A stretch of 12,900 nucleotides of DNA from NCBI GenBank assembly GCA_016744725.1, contig JADGDW010000134.1:1-12900 (forward strand). Direction: 5' to 3'. Of this stretch, positions 7,000-12,900 are shown piece after piece; the stretch's first letter is position 1, and each line of letters begins with the position of its first letter. This DNA comes from Candidatus Albibeggiatoa sp. nov. BB20 (lineage in GTDB: Bacteria; Pseudomonadota; Gammaproteobacteria; Beggiatoales; Beggiatoaceae). The position numbers and the translations under genes are program-made. The notes beneath the pieces were generated by a model, which was not told where the DNA came from, ran no database searches, and worked only from the letters and a program-made list of their open reading frames with translations.

Positions 7000-7005
7000 C
7001 CTCCT
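7000..7005 (-). promoter_or_regulatory. Full consensus ribosome binding site of the DsrC-like gene
   Basis: AGGAGG on the minus strand lies seven bases before the ATG. It is the only full-consensus Shine-Dalgarno sequence noted in the window, fixes the start of the DsrC-like gene and suggests abundant translation. Confidence 0.8.
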
Positions 7006-7032
7006 AAAAATGGACATTATTGTTGTTAGAAA

Positions 7033-7569
7033 TTAAAAATCGCCGTTTGCGCCTGCTTCCATGATTTCCATTAAGGCATCACGTACTTTTTTTGCAGGTT
7101 CAATCAAGCTTTCAGGTAAGTCAGCCACCATCATAATCATGTCTAAATTCATCATTATCAACCATGGTTTACCATTAGTATCTTCTAAAGCAGCGATACG
7201 ACAAGGCATATAAGCTGCGAAATTAATATCATGTTCAATCATTTGCTTAGCAATATCGGCATAACAGAATTGAAAAATTTCGATACGATGAATATTGTCT
7301 AAACCCAATGATTCATGCTCTTTGTGCATGGGTTGGTGCGCAACTAATTTCATGTTTAATGCATTTGCGCGTGATTTCATTGCATCAATGGCATCATCCA
7401 AAGTAACGTCTTCAGCTAAAGCCATTTTGACCACAGTTTGAGCAATCGTAAATGGGGGCTTTTGTGCCGCTTCAGTTGCTGTGTCTTCGGTTTTAGGTGC
7501 TGCTGCTTCTTCTGCTAATAAGTTGAAGCTGAGTAACATCATGACCGCAAACATTATTATTTTACGCAT
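7033..7569 (-). CDS. Secreted DUF302 domain protein
   Basis: The 178-residue product begins with a Sec signal peptide (MRKIIMFAVMMLLSFNLLAEEA, likely cleaved near residue 19-20). An Ala/Glu/Thr-rich linker follows to about residue 38, then one DUF302 domain. Family signatures are IEIFQFCYADIAKQM (96-110) and AAYMPCRIAALED (118-130), with Cys102 and Cys123. The fold is known, but the biochemical role of DUF302 is not established. Members often sit beside sulfur-oxidation genes, which fits the DsrC-like gene 40 bp downstream in the same orientation. Together they look like a two-gene operon with a terminator at 6576-6614. AAGGA precedes the ATG. Periplasmic location is inferred from the signal peptide. 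Confidence 0.85.
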   Translation of the reverse strand: MRKIIMFAVMMLLSFNLLAEEAAAPKTEDTATEAAQKPPFTIAQTVVKMALAEDVTLDDAIDAMKSRANALNMKLVAHQPMHKEHESLGLDNIHRIEIFQFCYADIAKQMIEHDINFAAYMPCRIAALEDTNGKPWLIMMNLDMIMMVADLPESLIEPAKKVRDALMEIMEAGANGDF

Positions 7570-7790
7570 AAATGTTCCTTATAAGAGTCGTGAATAGAAA
7601 AATGTGTTAGATTTTTGCTTGTAATAACAGGCATTGCTCAATTTAGAAATAAGATAAATTAATTATTTCCCAGAACAGCCCGCCCTACAAAGCTTTAAAA
7701 TATTATAAACTAGGGGATTGAAACTAAGCTCATACCCGATAGATTTGACATTTTACTACTTATCAAGCCAATTGCGGATAAAGGATAATT

Positions 7791-9314
7791 ATGGCACTAC
7801 CACTTACTTTTATAGACGAGTTACCTTACACTTCACAAGCAATGCCTTATACGCATCCTCAACACCTTGCAACTATTGGCCAAATCTTTGGAATGCAAGC
7901 TGAAAAACCGCGTCGTGTCCTTGAGTTAGCTTGTGGATATGGTAGTAATATTTTAGGTATTGCGCAAAGCCTGCCGAAAGCAGAATGTTGGGCAATTGAT
8001 AAATCTGAAACCAAAATTGCCCAAGCCCAACAAATGGCAGAACAAGCAAAATTACAAAATATCACCTTTAGAGCGATGGATATTTTGGAATTTGATATGG
8101 ATTTAGATAAGTTTGATTATATTATTGCGCATGGGATTTATTCTTGGGGAAGCACCGAGGTTAAGAACAAAATATTACAGATTTGTAAGCAATTATTATC
8201 AGACAAAGGGATTGCTTATATCAGTTATGACACCAGTCCAGCAGGGGATTCGCGACGGATTGTGCGTCAAATGTTGCGTTATCACAGTATGGGGATGAAA
8301 GATTCACAACAACGTTTAGAACAATTGCACGCATTATTTAAATTTTTAATTACGGCCAACCGTGATACCAATACTGCTTATAGTTTGATGTTGCAAGAAG
8401 AATATCAGATTTTTCAACAACTCCCACAGCCTGAATTATATATGGATTACATTGATGCTGATAATGAGCCAGTGTTGTTTACGGAATTTATGGTGCAGGC
8501 TCATGCTCAGGAATTAGATTATTTAGGCGATACTTTTTTCAAAACCATGTTGCCACAGAACTTAGCCTCTGATGTACAACAAAATTTAGCCGCATTTGAG
8601 CAAAATATTTTACAACAAGAGCAGTATATGGATTTTGCGCGAAATCGGCGACATCGACATACGCTTTTAGTTCATAAAGGTATTGAGTTAGAGCGTAATT
8701 TAGATATTGGCTTAATTAAAGATTTTTATTTATGTTGCGATTTCCAAGTAAAACAAGTTGAGCATGAATTACATTTTGTAAGTACTCATGGCACGGTGAC
8801 AACAGAAAATCCAGCCGCCCAAAAAGTGTTTACATACTTAGGACAACAATATCCACGATGTCTGAAAGTAGATGAATTACTAGAAAAAACTCAGACCCAA
8901 GCAGAAGCCCAAGCAGTCTTTGAAACCTTATTTTCATGTTGTATGCAAGGGGTTATTGAGTTACATATTGAACCAGAATCTTATGCTACCAGCATCAGCG
9001 AGCAACCTTTTGCCAGCCCATTAGCCCGTGCACAAGCTGCATCAGGATTGACTCAAATTACTAACTTGCGTAATGAACCTGTTGAAATCAGTAATGTGAT
9101 TTGCCACCATTTATTGCCTTATTTGGATGGTCAACACAATCATTCCGATTTAAAACGTCTTATCCAGCATAGCATGGGTAAAAAATATCGTTTAGATGTT
9201 AGTCGAGAGGGGCAAAATGTTGAACTCTCTGAAAAACAGAAACAAGAGCTGTTTCAGCGTGCATTAAACAATAGTTTGCAATTATTAAATCGAGCCGCTT
9301 TATTTATTCAGTAA
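7791..9314 (+). CDS. Class I SAM methyltransferase with methyltransferase regulatory domain (PKMT-like)
   Basis: The 507-residue protein begins with a Rossmann methyltransferase domain: motif I VLELACGYGSN (43-53), acidic residue Asp70 (CWAID) for SAM ribose, then FDYIIAHGIYSWGS and GIAYISYDTSPAGDSRR. The middle part (about 210-300) with VLFTEFMVQAHAQELDYLGDTFF resembles the methyltransferase regulatory domain (PF10119-type), and the rest resembles the C-terminal region of bacterial protein-lysine methyltransferases such as rickettsial PKMT1/2. Those enzymes methylate outer-membrane protein lysines, but the target here is unknown. The start has AAAGGA 6-7 bases upstream. It stands alone, with a hairpin after the stop. 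Confidence 0.85.
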   Translation: MALPLTFIDELPYTSQAMPYTHPQHLATIGQIFGMQAEKPRRVLELACGYGSNILGIAQSLPKAECWAIDKSETKIAQAQQMAEQAKLQNITFRAMDILEFDMDLDKFDYIIAHGIYSWGSTEVKNKILQICKQLLSDKGIAYISYDTSPAGDSRRIVRQMLRYHSMGMKDSQQRLEQLHALFKFLITANRDTNTAYSLMLQEEYQIFQQLPQPELYMDYIDADNEPVLFTEFMVQAHAQELDYLGDTFFKTMLPQNLASDVQQNLAAFEQNILQQEQYMDFARNRRHRHTLLVHKGIELERNLDIGLIKDFYLCCDFQVKQVEHELHFVSTHGTVTTENPAAQKVFTYLGQQYPRCLKVDELLEKTQTQAEAQAVFETLFSCCMQGVIELHIEPESYATSISEQPFASPLARAQAASGLTQITNLRNEPVEISNVICHHLLPYLDGQHNHSDLKRLIQHSMGKKYRLDVSREGQNVELSEKQKQELFQRALNNSLQLLNRAALFIQ

Positions 9315-9342
9315 TTGAGCTTATATATTCATTATTAAATTC

Positions 9343-9389
9343 GCTGAAAGTATAATATGTTTTTTAATTTGACTATATTTTCAGCTTTT
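9343..9389 (+). terminator. Hairpin downstream of the PKMT-like gene
   Basis: GCTGAAAGTATA (9343-9354) pairs with TATATTTTCAGC (9374-9385), 12 positions with one G-U pair, followed by TTTT. It starts 29 nt after the stop. The stem is AT-rich and the loop is 19 nt, so termination would be moderate. The -35 box of a candidate ybaB promoter lies in its loop. Confidence 0.5.
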
Positions 9390-9397
9390 AAAATAAT
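9369..9397 (+). promoter_or_regulatory. Candidate sigma-70 promoter for ybaB
   Basis: TTGACT (9369-9374, 5 of 6) and AATAAT (9392-9397, 5 of 6) are separated by 17 bp, giving a start near 9404 and a leader of about 138 nt. A second TTGACT at 9476-9481 has a poorer partner (TAATCT, 9499-9504) at 17 bp. Motif evidence only. Confidence 0.45.
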
Positions 9398-9541
9398 GAT
9401 AAGACTTGATTTTGTTAAATAGAGCTTGTTTTGTTGCAGATAGTCCATACTTATTGTTTGCCTATTTGAATGATTTTGACTAATTGTAGATAAGATAGTA
9501 ATCTTGTGTTTTAATTGATATTTCTTAATGAGGATGAATGA

Positions 9542-9865
9542 ATGAAAGGTGGTTTATCTGGTTTGATGAAACAAGCCCAACAAATGCAACAAAATTTGCA
9601 AGATATGCAGGGCGAAATTGCCAATATGCAAGTCACTGGTGAAGCGGGTGGCGGTATGGTGAAAGTGGTAATGAGTGGTCGTCATGACGTGCGCCGGGTT
9701 AATATTGATGACAGCTTAATGAGTGATGATAAAGAAATGTTAGAAGATTTGATTGCTGCTGCGATTAATGATGCGGTGCGTAAAGTAGAAAAAAATAGCC
9801 AAGATAAATTATCTTCTTTAACTGGTGGGATGGATTTACCGCCAGGTATGAAATTACCATTCTAA
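9542..9865 (+). CDS. ybaB: YbaB/EbfC family nucleoid-associated protein
   Basis: The 107-residue product belongs to the small dimeric DNA-binding proteins of the YbaB/EbfC family that coat the nucleoid. Signatures are GLMKQAQQMQQNLQDMQGEIANMQVTGEAGGGMVKV at the N-terminal helix and first strand, VRRVNIDD, and DLIAAAINDAVRKVE. Length is typical (about 105-110). AGGA lies seven bases before the ATG. In many bacteria ybaB sits between dnaX and recR. Here neither flanks it: the upstream gene is an unrelated methyltransferase, and a YafS-like gene starts 21 bp after the stop. Confidence 0.95.
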   Translation: MKGGLSGLMKQAQQMQQNLQDMQGEIANMQVTGEAGGGMVKVVMSGRHDVRRVNIDDSLMSDDKEMLEDLIAAAINDAVRKVEKNSQDKLSSLTGGMDLPPGMKLPF

Positions 9866-9886
9866 ATTGATACTTGCGCTTATCTA

Positions 9887-10627
9887 ATGGGAACATGCCT
9901 AGCAGAACTTTATCAATGGTTTACAACGCCGTTGGGTGAGCGTTTGTTGCAGTCTGAAGTACAATTGATGCAACAGATATTACCCAATCTATTTGGCTAT
10001 CATTTGCTACAAATTGGCAATATAGGGCATGGTCAATTACTGGAAAGTAGTCGAATTAATCACCGTTGTATCTCTTGTTTAGGCAGTCCACAACATTCTG
10101 CATTAGATTATTCTACAGTACACGCTTCATCCGATGATTTACCGTTTGCACATGATAGTGTGGATGTGGTTGTGTTGCCCCATGTATTAGAATTTGAACC
10201 AAACCCTCATCAAATCTTACGTGAAGTTGAGCGCATATTAATCGCCGAAGGTCACGTTGTGATTATTGGCTTTAACCCTGTTAGTTTATGGGGATTATGG
10301 CATCGCTTTTTATCCCACCGCAAGCAAGCACCTTGGTGTAGTCAATTCTTACCTGTGTTACGGGTCAAAGATTGGCTGACTTTACTCGAATTTGAAAAAT
10401 TACAGCAACACACCTTATTTTTTGCACCGCCAGTTAATAGTCATTGGGCAGCCATGAAACGGGTAGATAAATTTGGGCAGCGTTGGGGTAAAGATTTTGG
10501 CGCGGTATACGTGTTAGTGGCAAAAAAACGAGTTTCAACACTCACTCCAATTAAACCAAAATGGACAGCAGAGCCCGTCATGGTCAGTACGCCGATAGGC
10601 TCACGCTTAGAAAAACATCATGAGTAA
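9887..10627 (+). CDS. YafS-like class I SAM methyltransferase
   Basis: The 246-residue protein resembles E. coli YafS, a putative methyltransferase of unknown substrate encoded beside rnhA. Visible features are FGYHLLQIGNIGHG (36-49; a degenerate motif I), LPFAHDSVDVVVLPHVLEF (85-103) and GFNPVSLWGLW (128-138), all shared with YafS. The basic, Pro-rich tail (KKRVSTLTPIKPKW) also fits. No good Shine-Dalgarno sequence precedes the ATG, but ybaB ends 21 bp upstream, so coupling or co-transcription is likely. Its last 8 nt overlap the rnhA start, which suggests translational coupling and keeps the yafS-rnhA neighbourhood known from other gammaproteobacteria. Confidence 0.85.
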   Translation: MGTCLAELYQWFTTPLGERLLQSEVQLMQQILPNLFGYHLLQIGNIGHGQLLESSRINHRCISCLGSPQHSALDYSTVHASSDDLPFAHDSVDVVVLPHVLEFEPNPHQILREVERILIAEGHVVIIGFNPVSLWGLWHRFLSHRKQAPWCSQFLPVLRVKDWLTLLEFEKLQQHTLFFAPPVNSHWAAMKRVDKFGQRWGKDFGAVYVLVAKKRVSTLTPIKPKWTAEPVMVSTPIGSRLEKHHE

Positions 10628-11054
10628 AATGGTTGAAGCATTCACAGATGGCGCATGTAAAGGGAATCCTGGTCCTGGTGGCTGGGGGGTATTGCTACGT
10701 TATGGCGATCATGAAAAACAATTATGTGGCGGTGAGCAAGATACGACTAATAATCGGATGGAATTATTGGCTGCAATCATGGCTTTGGAAACTTTAAAAC
10801 GCCCTTGTGAAGTTAAAATTACGACAGACTCACAATATGTGCGCCAAGGGATTACCCAATGGATTCATAATTGGATCAAACGTGATTGGAAAACCGCATC
10901 CAAGCAGCCTGTAAAAAATGTAGACTTATGGAAACGATTACATACCGCGAATCAAAAGCATCAAGTGGAATGGCATTGGGTTAAAGGACATGCAGGACAT
11001 AAAGAAAATGAAATTGCGGATCAATTAGCAAATCAAGGCATTGATACTATTTAA
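10620..11054 (+). CDS. rnhA: Ribonuclease HI
   Basis: RNase HI cuts the RNA strand of RNA-DNA hybrids, removing R-loops and replication primers. At 144 residues it aligns without gaps to the E. coli active site: Asp10 (FTDGACKGNPGPGGWG), Glu48 (NNRMELLAAI), Asp70 (TTDSQYV), His124 (VKGHAGH) and Asp134 (ENEIADQLA). The basic-protrusion segment (WIHNWIKRDWKTASKQPVKNVDLW) is present. The start overlaps the end of the YafS-like gene by 8 nt. A repeat-family hairpin lies 20 nt after the stop. Confidence 0.98.
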   Translation: MSKMVEAFTDGACKGNPGPGGWGVLLRYGDHEKQLCGGEQDTTNNRMELLAAIMALETLKRPCEVKITTDSQYVRQGITQWIHNWIKRDWKTASKQPVKNVDLWKRLHTANQKHQVEWHWVKGHAGHKENEIADQLANQGIDTI

Positions 11055-11070
11055 AATAATGAATGATTTG

Positions 11071-11103
11071 AGGACTGCCAACCCTGTGAGAACTGGCAGT
11101 TTC
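11071..11103. terminator. AGGACTG family hairpin between convergent genes (copy 5)
   Basis: ACTGCCA (11074-11080) pairs with TGGCAGT (11094-11100) around a 13-nt loop, preceded by AGG and followed by TT. It lies in the 55-bp gap between rnhA and the convergent repeat-protein gene, so it may terminate either. Neither strand has a real T-tract, so function is uncertain. Confidence 0.5.
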
Positions 11104-11109
11104 GCTGCA

Positions 11110-12900
11110 TTATGATTGCTCTAACACAACAGTTGTGGAGATCAAGCGTGAACAATCTTGTATTGAATAGCTAAATGTACCATCTTGTTTTAATTTAACA
11201 GAGGGTTTAACTTGCTCATCCTTTTTAAGTTCAGTGGCTGTGGTATCAAAAGTGGGATAAAGCAATACGGGACTACCTTTAAATATTGCTTTAAAACCGC
11301 CATTAGTTTGATAAACGATCTTTTCAACCCCTTCAATTTTAGCTATTAATGCTTCAAATTTATCAGGATAAAGTACCGTAGGATAAAAGGTTTGTGATGT
11401 GCCATCATCATAGACTACATAGGCTTTTTGTCTCGCGCGGGTATCCCTTAATTTATTGGAAAAATGTACGCCTTTCTTTAAATTATCAGGCATTGAAGCC
11501 CAATTACACTGATTGCCCTGACAATATTGTTTTGGAGCTGACTCTTTAAATGCATTAAAAATACCCACAACATGCACATTACTCTTATTACCTGCTCGTG
11601 CTTGGCGGGTGCTTGACTCAGGCAATTGCATTAATACATCGCCCGCAGAATTGAGTTTGACTTTTTGGTCGGTGTAATTACATATATCTCTATTGCTGTT
11701 AGTTTCAACGTTTATTCCACCTGTATTCGTGTTCTCTATTTCTCCAGTAGATTCGGTATCTATCGCGCTGACTAAACCTGTTACATCAGGAGAAGGAGTC
11801 AGAGTAAAACGATGATGATTTGGTGCAGTCATGGTAAAAAAACCACCTTCATCTTGTCCAAGACCAACAGGCGTATCAGCAGGAGCTTGATCAATATTGT
11901 CAGTACTTGCCATGAAATTGAAGTCTATATCTTCATACGAGCCCGAACCTTCAATGCTAATTGCTCCTGTTTCATCTTGGTTAAGTGCAAATAAGGTCAA
12001 ATCAATATTAGAAATACCTTTTGTTTGTTGCAACCCTTCATTCATCAATGTATTAGCAGGTTTGCCGCCTGTTCCACCCAAACTAAAACTGCGTGATAAA
12101 TCCACACTATCCGCCACAATTGCTTGTTCAATAGGTGGTGCAGTAAATGAATCATCAAATGCTCTATAAGTTAAACTTTCACCTTCTGGTGCGGCAAATT
12201 CACCTGTATTATCATCAACTTCCCAACCTTCAGGCAAAAATTCTTTTACTTGGTCAACAGAAATAAAATCACTGTCTAAGTTTGTAAAAATATATCCTGG
12301 TCTGGTTGAATTTTTGATAGCATCAGGATTCATTGCAGCTAATTCCTCAGGTGTAATTTCTTCTAGTACCGCTTCGTTTAACGCGTCTACATTTTCTTTA
12401 GTAAAACCTGCCAATGCTTCTACAGATAATAAAGCAAACTCTTCAGGTTCAAATGCATCAACCGCTTCAGGTTGTAAGTTTTGAATATCTTGTGCTTCAA
12501 AATCATCAAAAACATCTTGAGGTAAAGCATCCATATTGGTGGCATCAAATGCGCTAAATGCTTCAGGTTGTATATTATCAAATTCCGTCTCGTCAATTGT
12601 TTCTAACGATGTTTCATCAATACCATATTCGCCTAGTGATTGCTGCTCTACAGAATCAGGATCATCATCTAGCTCTAGCGTAGGTTCAACAAATTCAGGC
12701 TCATCAGTAGGGAAAGTTGCAATAGGGTCTTCAGATTCTTCAGTGAACTCAGGTTCTTCAGTGAACTCAGGTTCTTCAGTGAGCTCAGGTTCTTCAGTGA
12801 ACTCAGGTTCTTCAGTGAACTCAGGTTCTTCAGTGAACTCAGGTTCTTCAGTGAACTCAGGTTCTTCAGTGAACTCAGGTTCTTCAGTGAACTCAGGTTC
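11110..12900 (-). CDS. Large acidic repeat protein, N-terminus beyond the window edge
   Basis: The minus-strand frame is open from the TAA at 11110 to the window edge, at least 596 residues. The ATG at 12534 is internal: the 122 codons before it have no stop and share the composition. Reading N to C: tandem PEFTEE hexapeptides (12736-12900); an acidic linker; seven degenerate 16-residue repeats (12295-12630) such as MDALPQDVFDDFEAQD and IQNLQPEAVDAFEPEE; a region with WEVDDNTGEFAAPEGESLTYRAF; a Gly/Ser/Thr-rich middle with NHHRFTLTPSP; and a C-terminal part with four Cys (DICNY, QYCQGNQCNW, QDCSR). I do not recognise the family. The acidic low-complexity N-terminal part suggests a surface or secreted protein, but no signal is in view. 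Gene-end hairpin at 11071-11103. Confidence 0.8.
   Translation of the reverse strand, partial: EPEFTEEPEFTEEPEFTEEPEFTEEPEFTEEPEFTEEPELTEEPEFTEEPEFTEESEDPIATFPTDEPEFVEPTLELDDDPDSVEQQSLGEYGIDETSLETIDETEFDNIQPEAFSAFDATNMDALPQDVFDDFEAQDIQNLQPEAVDAFEPEEFALLSVEALAGFTKENVDALNEAVLEEITPEELAAMNPDAIKNSTRPGYIFTNLDSDFISVDQVKEFLPEGWEVDDNTGEFAAPEGESLTYRAFDDSFTAPPIEQAIVADSVDLSRSFSLGGTGGKPANTLMNEGLQQTKGISNIDLTLFALNQDETGAISIEGSGSYEDIDFNFMASTDNIDQAPADTPVGLGQDEGGFFTMTAPNHHRFTLTPSPDVTGLVSAIDTESTGEIENTNTGGINVETNSNRDICNYTDQKVKLNSAGDVLMQLPESSTRQARAGNKSNVHVVGIFNAFKESAPKQYCQGNQCNWASMPDNLKKGVHFSNKLRDTRARQKAYVVYDDGTSQTFYPTVLYPDKFEALIAKIEGVEKIVYQTNGGFKAIFKGSPVLLYPTFDTTATELKKDEQVKPSVKLKQDGTFSYSIQDCSRLISTTVVLEQS
12295..12630 (-). 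repeat. Seven degenerate 16-residue protein repeats
   Basis: Within the large acidic CDS the sequence falls into consecutive 48-bp units with no gaps, for example FDNIQPEAFSAFDATN, MDALPQDVFDDFEAQD, IQNLQPEAVDAFEPEE, FALLSVEALAGFTKEN and VDALNEAVLEEITPEE. The approximate pattern is hydrophobic-x-x-Leu-x-Pro-Glu-Ala-hydrophobic-x-x-Phe-x-x-Glu. Units at both ends are weaker. The regular spacing suggests short helices in a repeat rod. Confidence 0.75.
12736..12900 (-). repeat. 18-bp tandem repeat encoding PEFTEE, at least nine copies
   Basis: The plus-strand unit TTCTTCAGTGAACTCAGG repeats head to tail at 12736-12897 and continues past the window edge. Eight of nine complete units are identical. 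Unit three (12772-12789) has one A-to-G change that turns PEFTEE into PELTEE. The period is a multiple of three, so the frame is kept. Confidence 0.97.

Noticed and set aside
7746..7790. A perfect TTGACA near 7747 as a promoter for the PKMT-like gene
   Set aside because: The bases 15-19 bp downstream do not resemble a -10 box, so the hexamer alone does not support a promoter call.
11897..12169. 90-codon plus-strand ORF opposite the repeat-protein gene
   Set aside because: It is antisense to an uninterrupted minus-strand frame with coherent composition, and the predicted peptide has no recognisable features.
12532..12534. ATG at 12534 as the true start of the repeat protein
   Set aside because: The frame stays open for 122 codons upstream to the window edge, and the 16-residue repeat pattern begins before this ATG, so it is an internal methionine.
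12736..12900. The 18-bp tandem array considered as a CRISPR array or iteron origin
   Set aside because: There are no spacers between units, the period is in frame with an open reading frame and encodes PEFTEE. No rep gene or AT-rich unwinding region lies alongside.

Overview
The window looks like chromosome of an AT-rich gammaproteobacterium, most likely a sulfur oxidiser of the Beggiatoa/Thiothrix type. The evidence is the gammaproteobacterial block cmk-rpsA-ihfB, a cbb3-oxidase maturation gene (ccoS), a DsrC-family gene paired with a DUF302 gene, and proteins that read as gammaproteobacterial throughout. The genus is inferred from content, not from an alignment.

Layout. At 1-115 is the 3' end of ccoS, ending two bases from the CCA end of an oppositely oriented tRNA-Pro(GGG) that has its own strong promoter. 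From 388 to 3598 run cmk (cytidylate kinase), rpsA (ribosomal protein S1) and ihfB (IHF beta). A 321-bp leader precedes rpsA, a very long stem-loop of about 110 nt lies between rpsA and ihfB, and a textbook terminator follows ihfB. The stretch 3644-4089 has no gene and is full of palindromes and short repeats. Next come a divergent pair, the apbE flavin-transferase lipoprotein gene (minus) and a TldE/PmbA-like gene (plus). A minus-strand pair follows: a secreted DUF302 protein and a cysteine-free DsrC-like protein. Then, on the plus strand, come a PKMT-type methyltransferase with regulatory domain, ybaB/ebfC, a YafS-like methyltransferase and rnhA, the last two overlapping by 8 nt. The right end is filled by a large acidic repeat protein on the minus strand whose reading frame runs off the window edge. 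Its visible N-terminal part is an 18-bp tandem repeat (PEFTEE units), followed by 16-residue degenerate repeats and an unrecognised C-terminal region.

How it fits together. The left half is housekeeping: pyrimidine phosphorylation, translation initiation and nucleoid architecture. The DUF302/DsrC-like pair is the part most specific to sulfur metabolism. The DsrC-like protein has lost both cysteines that carry sulfur in true DsrC, so a regulatory or binding role is more likely than sulfur carriage. A family of short palindromes around AGGACTGSCAGTCCT recurs five times, always between genes and mostly at gene 3' ends, where several copies look like terminators.

Most worth a second look: the cysteine-free DsrC/DUF302 operon, the 111-nt hairpin between rpsA and ihfB with a 17-nt piece recurring about 650 bp away, the AGGACTG palindrome family, and the repeat protein at the right edge. 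I see no IS element, prophage, CRISPR array or defence system.
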